Part shown: positions 11,346 through 21,121 of the stretch, in pieces
How positions within the stretch are numbered: the first letter of the stretch is position 1
Layout: the number at the start of each line of letters is the position of its first letter
Assembly: GCA_029881795.1 (NCBI GenBank)
Contig: JAOULX010000006.1
Coordinates: 62,001 to 126,000 of the forward strand
Direction of reading: 5' to 3'
DNA: 64,000 bases
Origin: Gammaproteobacteria bacterium
GTDB taxonomy: Bacteria; Pseudomonadota; Gammaproteobacteria; SZUA-229
Translations under genes and position numbers: made by a program
The notes under the pieces: generated by a model
What the model saw: only the letters and a program-made list of their open reading frames with translations
Databases searched by the model: none
What the model was told of the DNA's origin: nothing

Positions 11346-11636
11346 CAGCGCTACTCCTGTCTGTAAAAATATGTGGCAAACAATAACCCATTGTTGAAAA
11401 ATCAGGTGGTTTGGCTGTTGATGATAAAACAGTTATCAAAATAAGTATATTAGCTGTTAAATTCTGCACGTTTTTTATATGATATTGATCAGTGATGTTC
11501 TATTAGACAAAGCTCCGGGTATCTACAGGGTTTGTGTTAATCGAAGATACCAGTCTAGAAGACTCAGTTTCTGAGTTAATTTGTATTCTCAGAAAATACT
11601 GATAGCAGGTTGTCTGTAATTCATTCTCTTGTTTAT

Positions 11637-13067
11637 CTATTTTGTTTTGCTACGGCTTAAAATATCTTCGCTGACCAGCTGATCAGTTAGTCGCAACCAT
11701 TCGATCAGCAGTTTGTTTAATTTTACGGTATGGTCAGTATGCCTGAAACGATTTTCATCGACGCTGTTAACGGCGCTGATGTAATCATTGAGTGATACTT
11801 TTCCATAAGAATAATTTTCCGCTTCATCTTTGAGTATGTCTGTCGCCAGTCGTATTTTCTGATCCGAAACGGCAATCAGCTGTTGTTCACGTTGAATTTG
11901 TAAATAGAGGTTTCTCAGGGTGATATTCAGCTGTTGATTTTTGTTGGTATTTGAAAGTAGAGTTCTTTTGTGATCAATTGCAGCCAGCTGCTTTTTTGCC
12001 TTATTTGCAGTTTGTCCGAACGGCCAGCGAACAGAAATGCCTGCGAATAAATTATCGTTTTGATCTGTTAGTCCCCAGTCCAGTCCGTTTATTTGATAGC
12101 CTAACAGCAGATTGGTGGATGGCATCAGTTCATCGCTGGTTTGGTCGACTTGCAAATTGCTCTGCTGTGCCAGCATATTAAGTATCATGTATGTTCGACT
12201 GTTGGTAATAAATATATCGTAATCCTTTTCGAATGCGATCTTTGTCGTCGCAGGCTTGGGTTTAAGCGGAATATAAGCGGCGTTATCAGGCTGGTTTATT
12301 GCTTTGTAAATCAAGTTGGCATAGGTTTTATATACTTCTTCCTGAATAATGATATTTTCTTTTTTCCCGATAAGCAGTAATTTCATTTTGTTAACATCTA
12401 TTGGCAGGGCAATTTTTTGCCGCTGTCGGTCCAGAATGTTTTCCATCAATACTTTGCTTGATTGGTAAGAAGACTGACTGACACGAAGGTTTTCGTAGGC
12501 TGAATACCAGTTATAATAAGCAGCTGTGAGGCTGGCCAGATAATCTTCATACGCCTCTACTATCTGATAGCGACTGATGCTGTTTTCAATACCAATTATT
12601 TTCTCATGTAATTTTGTGCTTTTGCCGAAAGCATTTTTTGCAATTGGTTGAGAAATTAATAACTCAAGACTGGATTCATCGGTGCCGCTTAAAGCGGATG
12701 AATTTTTTCCATAAGACAGTGACAACTCTGTGCCGTTATAAGGGAATAGCTTGCTAAGGGATATACTTGCCTCGGGATTGTCAGTATCTTGCTGCAGATA
12801 AAAGTTATGCTGATATTTTACATCCATAATGACATCACTGGCGGGCAGCAGGATGTCACGACGGTACTGAAGTGGGAGCTGTTCCAGAAGAATCGACTCG
12901 AAAGCCAGGTCTTTTGCAGTTGCTTGTCTGATAAACGATTGCAGGCTAAGTGTTGCTTGTTTGAGATCAGATGCAGATGCAGGTGTCATAATGAGATTGC
13001 AACATACAGTAGTGATCAATATTAATTGCAGCACTGTGTTCAGACTGTTTTGTGTCATCTTTATCAT
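11637..13067 (-). CDS. TolC-family outer-membrane efflux protein
   Basis: 476 residues with a hydrophobic signal region (about 13-33, ending ASAS). The rest reads as an outer-membrane factor: two repeated long helical stretches with heptad character, and short beta segments such as SISLSKLFPYNGTELSLSYG and GISVRWPFG. It would form the periplasmic tunnel and outer-membrane channel of a tripartite pump. The start overlaps the stop of the RND gene by 4 bp (ATGA), so the two are co-translated. A second ATG at 13058 is an equally plausible start. The sequence is divergent from E. coli TolC, and the family call rests on overall pattern and on its partner gene. Confidence 0.85.
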   Translation of the reverse strand: MIKMTQNSLNTVLQLILITTVCCNLIMTPASASDLKQATLSLQSFIRQATAKDLAFESILLEQLPLQYRRDILLPASDVIMDVKYQHNFYLQQDTDNPEASISLSKLFPYNGTELSLSYGKNSSALSGTDESSLELLISQPIAKNAFGKSTKLHEKIIGIENSISRYQIVEAYEDYLASLTAAYYNWYSAYENLRVSQSSYQSSKVLMENILDRQRQKIALPIDVNKMKLLLIGKKENIIIQEEVYKTYANLIYKAINQPDNAAYIPLKPKPATTKIAFEKDYDIFITNSRTYMILNMLAQQSNLQVDQTSDELMPSTNLLLGYQINGLDWGLTDQNDNLFAGISVRWPFGQTANKAKKQLAAIDHKRTLLSNTNKNQQLNITLRNLYLQIQREQQLIAVSDQKIRLATDILKDEAENYSYGKVSLNDYISAVNSVDENRFRHTDHTVKLNKLLIEWLRLTDQLVSEDILSRSKTK

Positions 13068-16000
13068 GGCTTAGCTGGCTGGATTGAAAATCGTTGCTGG
13101 ATGTCCTGAAGCAGACTGTAGAGACAGGGTATAAGGATAAGCGTGATAACTGAGCCAAACAATAAGCCCCACGCAAGTGCCATCATCATCTCGGCCAGCA
13201 TGGCATCATAACCAGCAATACCATAGGCTGTTGGTAAAACGCCGGCGACTGTAGTCAGTGTGGTCAGAATCACCGCTTTAAGACGAGTCTGTGCAATGCG
13301 CGCAATTCTCTCATTAATATGTAATGTATTGTGCTGATCATATTCCTGTTCAAGTTTGGTCAGCATTATGATCGCGTCATTGATGACGACACCTGCCATG
13401 CCGAGTGAACCGATGGCCGCAAAAAAACCAAACAGATGCTGGCCGTGTAACCAGAAGGCATAGATAACACCAACCATGCCAAACGGAATAGCCAGTAAAA
13501 TAATGAGCGGCCGGGAGACAGAATTAAACAATATTACAAGAATGCCAAAGATTAATGTAATGGCCAGAATAACAGCATTTCTCAGATCGTTTTTGGATTC
13601 TCTGGTGTCAGCAACTTCACCATCGAAATTAAGACTGGTTGTAGGTTGTTGGCTGATGATTGTTTTAAAAATATTTTTTTCAAGGTCTTTAGCAATTTCT
13701 AATGGTGTTGTTGCCGTGTTCTGTTTTAAATCAGCATAAACTGTGGTTGCGCGACGACTATCTCTTCGGCTAATTGATGTGGGGGTCATGGTTTTATTGA
13801 TTGTAACCAGATCGCCTAAAGGAGCCAGATAATTCGAGCGGTTTTCAACTGGAATTTCCAAAATACTACGAATATCTTTTTTGGCGCTATCGATGACGGA
13901 GAGACGAACATCAATATGCTCGCTGCCATTGGGTAATTCATAGAGAATTTCACCTTCAAGCGAAGCGCGAAATGTTGTGGCTATATCTAGTGGGCTGATT
14001 GCCAGTCGTTTAACTTTATCCCGTTGGATATCAATTTTATATTCCGGCAAAGTCAGTGGTTCATCAATTTCTGCATTGCTTAGTCCTGGGTGGTTTTTCA
14101 TTGCTTGCAGAATGGATTTGGCAGCCTTGTTACGTAGTTCGTTATCGTTTTCTAACACCAGCACTTCAACGGCGCTGCCTGATGACTGTCCCCAACGACT
14201 TTTATTGATAATGAGTTTTTTCAGGCCTTTAATATTGTTTGTCTGTGGCTTCCAGATATTTATAAGCTCGTCTGCTGACAGTGTGCGTTTTTCTTTTGGT
14301 ACGATCTCAATGATCATACGAAATCGATTTTCTTTAGCGACGCTACCATGACGACTACGGGCAATTTCAGTACGAAATCCCACGACTTCTTTGCCCAGAT
14401 AAGGTTCTATCAGGTTTTCTATTTCTTTACTGATCATGGCTGTTTCATAACGGTCCGCTTTTTTATCAGCGGTACCTATCAGTATGATTTCACGAGTTTC
14501 TTCATGAGGGAACAAAACAAACTGCATTGTGCTACTTGCAATCATCAGCGAGCTGACAAACAACGCTGTAAAGATGATAAAAATAAAGTATTTATATTTT
14601 ATTAAGTGAATTAACAGATTTCCATAGCGTTCTTCAATATGATCAAACCAGTGTGGATCTTCTGCTGTTTGATTTTTTTTTCCTTTCATTAAACGAGGTA
14701 TTTGAATATGTAAGTGGCCAGGTAGAATCACCAGTGACTCCATCAGGCTGGCGAATAACATAAGAAATACAATGCCCGGGATGAAACTGACAAATGCCCC
14801 AAAGTGACCGGAGAAATAGAATAGCGGGATGAATGCAACACAGGTGGTAATAACGCTGGCTAGCACTGGCATAAACACCTGGCTGGTGCCCTGAATAGCG
14901 GCTTGTTCTGAACTAAAACCCCGTGCATGAAAACGGCCGACGTTTTCAGCCACAACAATGGCATCATCGACAACGATACCCATTACAATGATGACGGCAG
15001 CTAGCGTAATATTGTTTATCGTGTAATCCATCATCAATGCACAGATTAGTGTCAGACAAACTGTAAAGGGGATGCCCATAGCAACCCAAATGCCGGCACG
15101 TTTATTTAGAAACAAAAACAGCGTGAGCAGAATAAGGCAAAAACCAATACCGCCATTAATTGCGATAATGCTCAGGCGATTGCGTACTTCATAGGACTCA
15201 TCATCGAGCACAACCAGTTCTATATCTGAATTGTGTAGATTGTTTTCATTAAATGCATTGACTGCATTTTGTACTGCTTCTATCGCTTCAAGTATTCCAT
15301 AAGAGCCGTTTTTTACTGCGTTGAACATAATCGATTCACGGCCATTGACTTTGATGATTTGTTTTTCGCGTCGGTAGTCGTTTCTCACTTCAGCTATTGA
15401 ACCCAGTTCTATGGCTTTTCCCTTAAAGCCTGCCTGTATGTATAGCGGCTTTAGTTTGTCTACAGAATCAAGCTGAGCATTAATCGTAACGCTGGGTTCA
15501 TCCTTAACCTGAATGTTACCGGCTGGTTGTCGGATATGATTTCTGCTGACTTCGTTAATGACCTGGCTGAGCGGGATCTGATAGCGAACCAGTTTTTCCG
15601 GATCTACATTGATCTGCAGCTCTTGCTGCAAATAGCCAGAACGATTAATGCTGTTGATTTGTGGCAGGTTGGTCAGTTGCAGTTCCAGTGTTGTTGCGTA
15701 GCGCTGCAGTTCTTGCCGCTGTTCATTGGTTAATAAGTGGCTTTTTTTATGAATCAGCGCGATGTCGATGATGGCTTTTTTGGAGCTCTTGAAGACGCGT
15801 ATACTGGGTTTTTCACGCACTTCTGCTGGCAGTTTTGTACCCAGTGCGGCGTTGCGGATTTCAGTTATCGCCTCGTTTTTATTGGCGTAGTCTTTTTCAA
15901 GTTCAACGGTAACGGTGGTGACTCCACGACCGACACGGCTATGGAGTCGATAAACACCATCTACCGTTTTTAGTTCGTCTTCCAGTTCACGGGTAACAAA

Positions 16001-16207
16001 ATGTTCAACTTCTTCGGCGGTGGCACCGGGATAGACGGCGGTGATCAGCACCATGTCATAAGTGATGTCTGGGCGTTCTTCTTTTTTTATCTCTTGCCAG
16101 GAAAACAAACCGCCAAGAATAACGGATATGAACACCATGTTGGTTAAGAGGTGGCGATTGACAAAAAATTCAATAAGTTTTGCTATCATGATTGCATAGT
16201 ACAACAT
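13064..16207 (-). CDS. RND-family efflux pump inner-membrane subunit
   Basis: 1047-residue proton-driven transporter of the AcrB/HAE1 superfamily. The N-terminus (IAKLIEFFVNRHLLTNMVF) is the first transmembrane helix. The next section has YPGATAEEVEHFVTRELEDE, as in the porter domain. TM4 has GIVVDDAIVVAENVGRF with the paired Asp residues used for proton relay. The second half repeats the layout with GSLGMAGVVINDAIIMLTKL in the TM10 region. The start could be the ATG at 16207 or the one at 16189; the latter gives the more usual MIAKLIEFF. The gene overlaps the TolC-type gene, but no membrane-fusion (HlyD/AcrA-type) gene is found on either side, so an adaptor must be encoded elsewhere or be unnecessary. 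Substrate unknown. Confidence 0.93.
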   Translation of the reverse strand: MLYYAIMIAKLIEFFVNRHLLTNMVFISVILGGLFSWQEIKKEERPDITYDMVLITAVYPGATAEEVEHFVTRELEDELKTVDGVYRLHSRVGRGVTTVTVELEKDYANKNEAITEIRNAALGTKLPAEVREKPSIRVFKSSKKAIIDIALIHKKSHLLTNEQRQELQRYATTLELQLTNLPQINSINRSGYLQQELQINVDPEKLVRYQIPLSQVINEVSRNHIRQPAGNIQVKDEPSVTINAQLDSVDKLKPLYIQAGFKGKAIELGSIAEVRNDYRREKQIIKVNGRESIMFNAVKNGSYGILEAIEAVQNAVNAFNENNLHNSDIELVVLDDESYEVRNRLSIIAINGGIGFCLILLTLFLFLNKRAGIWVAMGIPFTVCLTLICALMMDYTINNITLAAVIIVMGIVVDDAIVVAENVGRFHARGFSSEQAAIQGTSQVFMPVLASVITTCVAFIPLFYFSGHFGAFVSFIPGIVFLMLFASLMESLVILPGHLHIQIPRLMKGKKNQTAEDPHWFDHIEERYGNLLIHLIKYKYFIFIIFTALFVSSLMIASSTMQFVLFPHEETREIILIGTADKKADRYETAMISKEIENLIEPYLGKEVVGFRTEIARSRHGSVAKENRFRMIIEIVPKEKRTLSADELINIWKPQTNNIKGLKKLIINKSRWGQSSGSAVEVLVLENDNELRNKAAKSILQAMKNHPGLSNAEIDEPLTLPEYKIDIQRDKVKRLAISPLDIATTFRASLEGEILYELPNGSEHIDVRLSVIDSAKKDIRSILEIPVENRSNYLAPLGDLVTINKTMTPTSISRRDSRRATTVYADLKQNTATTPLEIAKDLEKNIFKTIISQQPTTSLNFDGEVADTRESKNDLRNAVILAITLIFGILVILFNSVSRPLIILLAIPFGMVGVIYAFWLHGQHLFGFFAAIGSLGMAGVVINDAIIMLTKLEQEYDQHNTLHINERIARIAQTRLKAVILTTLTTVAGVLPTAYGIAGYDAMLAEMMMALAWGLLFGSVITLILIPCLYSLLQDIQQRFSIQPAKP

Positions 16208-16382
16208 CTGTATGACAGCATAATCTGGTTATTGCTATCTGGTGACTAATCGGTCGGAATTAGCCTGTATAGTATGCATTTTGTAACGGCGAGACAACAT
16301 AATTTCTCGCTATTGAGGAGCTAAATATTTAGATAATAATACAGTGTCTGACAAGACTATCGATTTGGCTGGTCGGATGCTT

Positions 16383-16715
16383 TTATGTTTGTTGTTGCCA
16401 CATGCTATAGGGGCGTTCGATGGCCTGTTCCAGTTGTTTTATGCTGAATGAACGCGCCATTTCAGCCACTTTCATTCCGTCAATATAGGCCTTGACAACA
16501 GGTAGTGTAAAGACGCTGTGTTGTGCGCACAGATAGGCGGATTTTTCACACTCGACATAGACGCCAATCATCTCTGGGAATCGTTGCTCGATCATGGCAG
16601 ATAGCTGAGGTTTTAAAGTTTGGCAGACACCACAATGCTGCCCGCCAAAAAGTATGAATACCGCATGCTTGGCAGTTAAGCGCTCAAGTGTCTCGCAGTC
16701 AGTTATGGTTTGCAT
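16383..16715 (-). CDS. Thioredoxin-fold protein with CGVC motif
   Basis: 110 residues without a signal peptide, so cytoplasmic. The thioredoxin fold is indicated by FILFGGQHCGVCQTLKPQL with a CxxC redox pair (CGVC) at about residues 28-31 and by FTLPVVKAYIDG with the cis-proline. Two further cysteines lie in YVECEKSAYLCAQH. It most resembles small thioredoxin-like proteins that keep metals or peroxidases reduced. It lies 175 bp upstream of the RND gene on the same strand and could be its first operon member, although the gap is large enough for a separate promoter. It is divergent from ycaO. Confidence 0.85.
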   Translation of the reverse strand: MQTITDCETLERLTAKHAVFILFGGQHCGVCQTLKPQLSAMIEQRFPEMIGVYVECEKSAYLCAQHSVFTLPVVKAYIDGMKVAEMARSFSIKQLEQAIERPYSMWQQQT

Positions 16716-16977
16716 GTACTTTAATTGCTATCAATGCTTACGATTCCCGTTGTGCTATAGATCAAATATCAAGCAGGCAAATATTGCCCCAGCCTTCTTA
16801 CCATTGTCGATGTACCCTCAGAATGGGCTAACAGCGGGATCAATTCTGTTCATATTGAATTATCAATCTATATAGCATATGACCGCTATTATAGCGATCT
16901 TTAGATGCGACCTTCAGCTGGCTTTACTATATAATAGAGGCTTTAATTTTCTGCCAATGACAGCACTTATTACGCTT

Positions 16978-18744
16978 ATGAGCAACACAACTACTACTGT
17001 GTCTGAGAAAACCTTCATTAAGGGTAAAGACCGCGATCTTGAGTCCACCATTGAGACCATGCACGCCAAGCTAAACGATCTGGGTATCGAGATTGAAGAA
17101 GCGTCGTGGTTAAACCCTGTACCCAATGTTTATTCCGTACATATTCGTGATAAAGACTGTGAACTGATGTTTACCAATGGCAAGGGCGCAACTGAGAAGT
17201 CCTGTCTGGCCAGTGCGCTGGGTGAGTATTTTGAACGCCTGAGCTGTAATTACTTTTTTGCTGATTTTTATCTGGGTGAAGAGTTTGCGAAAGCTGAGTT
17301 TGTGCATTACCCGGATGAACGCTGGTTTGATGTGGTCGATGAAAACATACCGGATGGCTTGCTGGATGAAGATTTATGGCGCTATTACGACCCGGAACAG
17401 CAGCTAGGATCGAGCCAGTTGTTTGACATCAACTCGGGAGCTGGGGAGCGCGGTATTTGTGCCTTGCCATATACCCGACTGCGAGATGCTGAGCGCGTAT
17501 GGTTTCCGGTGAATATTATAGGCAATATTTACGTGAGTAATGGCATGTCGGCGGGTAACACAAAAAACGAAGCCCGTGTACAGAGCTTGTCTGAAATTTT
17601 TGAACGCTATGTTAAAAATAAAATTATAGCGGAAGGCATCTGTTTGCCGGAGGTGCCAAATGATGTGTTAAACCGTTTTCCAGCTATTGTCGAAGCAATT
17701 AACAAACTGGAAAGCCACGATTATCACATCCGCGTTGCCGATGCGTCACTGGGTGGTAAATATCCTGTAATGAGTGTGACCTTGATGAATGATCGCGACG
17801 CAACTGTTTTTGCTTCGTTTGGTGCGCACCCGAGTTTTGAAGTGGCACTGGAACGTACCGTAACAGAGTTATTGCAGGGTCGTGATTTGCACGAGCTGGA
17901 TGGTTTCTCAATGCCCAGCATGGATCTGGATGAAGTAGCAGATCATCACAATCTGGAAACGCATTTCATCGACTCCAGTGGTCTGCTGGCTTACGACTTT
18001 TTTAAGGACAAACCCGATTATGAATTTTACGACTGGGATCACGACGCTAATACTGATGATGAGTTTGACTATTTAAGCCGCATCATTCATGACATGGGAC
18101 ATGATATTTACATATCGGATTACGAACACCTCAATGTCTACAGTTGTCGTATTATCGTGCCAGGCATGTCGGATATTTATCCGGTGGATGATCTGATTTG
18201 GAGTAACAGTAACGAGGGCGCTTTATTTCGTGAAGAGATATTGTCGCTAAAACATTTAGACAAACCTCAATGGCAAGATATTTTTGAACGTCTTGAAGAG
18301 GGTGGTTATAACGATATGCAACGTGTAGCCGAATTTATCGGTATTGCACCCGACCGTGGTTCAGTCTGGGCAGGACTGCGAATTGGTGAACTTAAAGCGA
18401 TGCTTAATCTGGCTATTGGTGATATCGAGATGGCCGCCAACTGGGTTGACTGGTGTCTGGGTATGGATCAACTCACGGTTTGCCGTTTACATTTATATAA
18501 CTGCCTGAAGGTGCTGATTGATTTAACTCTCGATGAAAGCCGTGACTACAATGATTTTATTGATGGCTTAAATAAACTGTATGGTAAAGAGTATGTGTCG
18601 ATCAGCACTAAAGTACTCAATGGTAGTGAAAAGTTTCATGGCTTACACAGCCCAGGTTTATCACTCGATGGTTTTTATCTGCACAAAGAGTTATTAACAG
18701 GCTACGCCAAGTTGCACAAGTTCAAACGGATAAACTGGCGCTAA
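16978..18744 (+). CDS. ycaO: YcaO-type RimO accessory factor (S12 methylthiotransferase accessory)
   Basis: ATP-dependent YcaO-domain protein; the E. coli orthologue strengthens RimO-dependent methylthiolation of ribosomal protein S12. Similarity is evident along the whole length: EEASWLNPVPNVYSVHIRDK, LFTNGKGAT-type FTNGKGATEKS, ALGEYFERLSCNYFFADF, GNIYVSNGMSAGNTKNEARV, LSEIFERYVKNKIIAEGI, ASFGAHPSFEVALERTVTE and LNVYSCRIIVPGMSDIYP. The frame is open from 16879, but the ATG at 16978 gives MSNTTTTVSEKTFIKGKD, which lines up with the E. coli N-terminus, so I used it (588 residues). No strong ribosome site is visible; an ATG at 16957 is the alternative. rimO itself is not in the window. Confidence 0.95.
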   Translation: MSNTTTTVSEKTFIKGKDRDLESTIETMHAKLNDLGIEIEEASWLNPVPNVYSVHIRDKDCELMFTNGKGATEKSCLASALGEYFERLSCNYFFADFYLGEEFAKAEFVHYPDERWFDVVDENIPDGLLDEDLWRYYDPEQQLGSSQLFDINSGAGERGICALPYTRLRDAERVWFPVNIIGNIYVSNGMSAGNTKNEARVQSLSEIFERYVKNKIIAEGICLPEVPNDVLNRFPAIVEAINKLESHDYHIRVADASLGGKYPVMSVTLMNDRDATVFASFGAHPSFEVALERTVTELLQGRDLHELDGFSMPSMDLDEVADHHNLETHFIDSSGLLAYDFFKDKPDYEFYDWDHDANTDDEFDYLSRIIHDMGHDIYISDYEHLNVYSCRIIVPGMSDIYPVDDLIWSNSNEGALFREEILSLKHLDKPQWQDIFERLEEGGYNDMQRVAEFIGIAPDRGSVWAGLRIGELKAMLNLAIGDIEMAANWVDWCLGMDQLTVCRLHLYNCLKVLIDLTLDESRDYNDFIDGLNKLYGKEYVSISTKVLNGSEKFHGLHSPGLSLDGFYLHKELLTGYAKLHKFKRINWR

Positions 18745-18761
18745 GCGGTTTTTTCAAATTG

Positions 18762-18810
18762 CGTCAGCTGCTGAAAAACAGCTGATAATATTCAGGCAGT
18801 TGACGTTTTT
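18762..18810 (+). terminator. Rho-independent terminator after ycaO
   Basis: Left arm 18762-18775 (CGTCAGCTGCTGAA) pairs with right arm 18791-18805 (TTCAGGCAGTTGACG), with one bulge and one G-T pair, directly followed by five T at 18806-18810. A shorter internal stem (TCAGCTG at 18764 with CAGCTGA at 18779) is an alternative fold. It lies 18 bp after the ycaO stop and would separate it from the diguanylate cyclase gene. Confidence 0.75.
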
Positions 18811-18931
18811 AATACCGTTAAATTACTGTGATTGACTAAATGGCCGTTATTAACAGAACTTGATTTTTATCATTCATTGGCCGCGAACAATTATTATAAT
18901 GTTTAAGGAACTAACTGGGTAAATTGAGTAA

Positions 18932-20656
18932 ATGAAACATATTGTTTTAGCATTATCAGCTTTGATTAATCTTTTGTTGGTTGTCGATGTTTTTGCCCAG
19001 CCGATTGATCTTGAACTTGCTCAAACCGCAGTTAATGGAGAGTATGTGCAGGTAATGCAGGAGCAGGATCAGAGGTTGTTATTGAGCGAGGCTTTAACAG
19101 CCTATCAGCAAGGACGTTTTTCTGCTGTTGAAAATTCAGTTTTAAATTTCGGCATAGCTGCTAGGCCAGTCTGGTTATTTTTTACTGTAAAAAACTCATC
19201 TGCGACATCACAAACAAGACGCTTGATTGTTAAGACGCCGTGGCTTGATAAAATATCGCTTTATTTTCTTCATAACGATCAATTACAGGCCGAGTATCAG
19301 GCGGGAGATACGCTGCCTTATGATCAGCGAGCTATCAAAAGCCGGTACTTTGAGTTTGACCATGCTTATATGCCGTCCTTGACGACTGTTATGATTAGGG
19401 TTGAAACACCGGATCCGATGGTACTGCCTATTTATCTGAACAACACTGACTCTGTTGTTGCAGACAATACTGCAGAGACCTATCTTTATGGTTTTGTTTA
19501 CGGCGTGTTGTTTGCCTTGTCGGTTTACAATTTGATTTTGTTTTTCAGTTTGAAATCGTCGCGCTATCTTTACTATACGCTTTACCTGACTGCATTCTTG
19601 ATCATGAATATTACCTATAGCGGTCATGGTTATCAGTGGCTCTGGCCGAGTTCTCCTCGGTTGCAAACCTGGTTTAATCCACTTTTTATGGTGCTGTATT
19701 CATTTGTCGGACTGGTCTTTACCTCGGTTTTTTTGCAAACCAAACATTTTTTACCGAAACTACACGGGGTGCTTGTCAAACTCTGCCTGTTTATTGCTAT
19801 TGCATTTATTGTTTCGGTTTTACTCGGCAGTCAAGTCGGGGCACTGCTGATTGCTTTTATGTTTGCTCTGAGCTTCCCGCTGGTTATGGTTTTGCTCGGT
19901 GGATTGTCACTTTTTTACGGTAATCAGGCCGCCAAGTACTTTTTAGTCGCTTCTGTTACTCACAGCATTATGGTAATTATTACGGCTATGACGGTATGGG
20001 GGCTGATACCCTATACTTCGATTGGTTTTCATTCGCTTGAGCTGGGCATGACGATTGATGCAATCCTTTTATCAATTGCGTTAGCGGATCAGTTGCGTCT
20101 GATAAACGAAAAAAAGTTATACGCCGAACAGCTGGCAATGACAGATCATCTTACTGGCTTATATAATCGCCGTGCTTTTTATCAGCTGGTCAACCCAATG
20201 TGGAATACCGGAATGCGAAAGTCGCATGATATCTGTGTTTTGTTGCTGGATGTAGATCAGTTTAAAGATATTAATGACCGTTATGGTCATGCTCAGGGAG
20301 ATGAGATACTGGTTAAGCTGTCTATTGCTTTGCGTGAAAGCGCGCGTGCAGGCGATGTTGTTGCCAGATGGGGCGGCGAGGAATTCATTATTTTTCTGCC
20401 AGAAACAAATCACAATGAAGCATACAGTATTGCTGAGCGCATGAGAAAAAACATATCTGGCATCGAGTTAAAAAACAATAGCGATAAAATTAAAATATCA
20501 GTCAGTATCGGTCTGGCGCATAATGACCGTGAAACTGTCTCTGTTGATCAGTTAATTGAGGTGTCTGATAAATATCTGTATGCGGCCAAAGCGGCAGGGC
20601 GAAACCGGGTTTGTGCACCGTTTAATTGCGAGCTGAATAATATCGGCGAATCCTAG
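18932..20656 (+). CDS. Membrane diguanylate cyclase with 7TMR-DISM sensor
   Basis: Makes cyclic di-GMP in response to a periplasmic ligand. The 574 residues start with a signal peptide (about 1-22, ending VFA-QP), then a 7TMR-DISM extracellular domain (about 25-165), with ARPVWLFFTVKNSS and LIVKTPWLDKISLYF typical of that domain. About seven hydrophobic helices follow (180-385). The GGDEF domain (about 405-565) has AMTDHLTGLYNRRAFY, LLLDVDQFKDINDRYGHAQGD, and an intact ARWGGEEFIIF active site. RAGD lies five residues upstream of GGEEF, matching the RxxD product-inhibition site. It seems monocistronic, with the ycaO terminator upstream. Confidence 0.93.
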   Translation: MKHIVLALSALINLLLVVDVFAQPIDLELAQTAVNGEYVQVMQEQDQRLLLSEALTAYQQGRFSAVENSVLNFGIAARPVWLFFTVKNSSATSQTRRLIVKTPWLDKISLYFLHNDQLQAEYQAGDTLPYDQRAIKSRYFEFDHAYMPSLTTVMIRVETPDPMVLPIYLNNTDSVVADNTAETYLYGFVYGVLFALSVYNLILFFSLKSSRYLYYTLYLTAFLIMNITYSGHGYQWLWPSSPRLQTWFNPLFMVLYSFVGLVFTSVFLQTKHFLPKLHGVLVKLCLFIAIAFIVSVLLGSQVGALLIAFMFALSFPLVMVLLGGLSLFYGNQAAKYFLVASVTHSIMVIITAMTVWGLIPYTSIGFHSLELGMTIDAILLSIALADQLRLINEKKLYAEQLAMTDHLTGLYNRRAFYQLVNPMWNTGMRKSHDICVLLLDVDQFKDINDRYGHAQGDEILVKLSIALRESARAGDVVARWGGEEFIIFLPETNHNEAYSIAERMRKNISGIELKNNSDKIKISVSIGLAHNDRETVSVDQLIEVSDKYLYAAKAAGRNRVCAPFNCELNNIGES

Positions 20657-21121
20657 TTTATTATTCAAGGCGACAATTAAATGTTCAAAGTATCAAGCTC
20701 GCATCTATTCTGTCATCTTAGGACTATTTTAAAAAACATATAATAAATAGCGGAATTTTCAGATTATTCTTTCATCAAAATATGGCGCATGCTATCCATT
20801 GCCATTATAAATGACGCGCCAAACGAGTTTCTAAATAGTCTGACTAGATAGCAATATATAATTTCTCATCATGATTTTATTCGACGGCAACTTACTAATT
20901 AATATTACCGTGTAACCCTCAAATCAGGCATGTCGTCAGTACGAGCTGGCGTCAATCAATAAAATTCTTTTAAAGTGTGATGCAGTTATTATAAATTTGT
21001 TTTTACAGCTGGTTATTTTCAGATAAAAACATTATAGTCGGCTGGAAGAACAAATGACTGTTCTCACTTCTCAATTAAAAGCAACGGAGCAGAACCGGAT
21101 TTGTTCAATGATGAATAATGG
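20657..21121. other. Intergenic, convergent, nothing recognised
   Basis: 465 bp of AT-rich sequence between the ends of the convergent cyclase gene and HAMP-GAF gene. I see no coding frame with gene-like content, no tRNA and no clear hairpin with a T-run. Its length is unusual for a convergent gap in this otherwise dense stretch, so an undetected small RNA or decayed gene is possible. Confidence 0.4.

Noticed and set aside
11561-11576. Small hairpin ACTCAG/CTGAGT downstream of the TolC-like gene
   Set aside because: Six-base stem with a 3-nt loop and no T-run on the minus strand; likely chance in a 291-bp gap.
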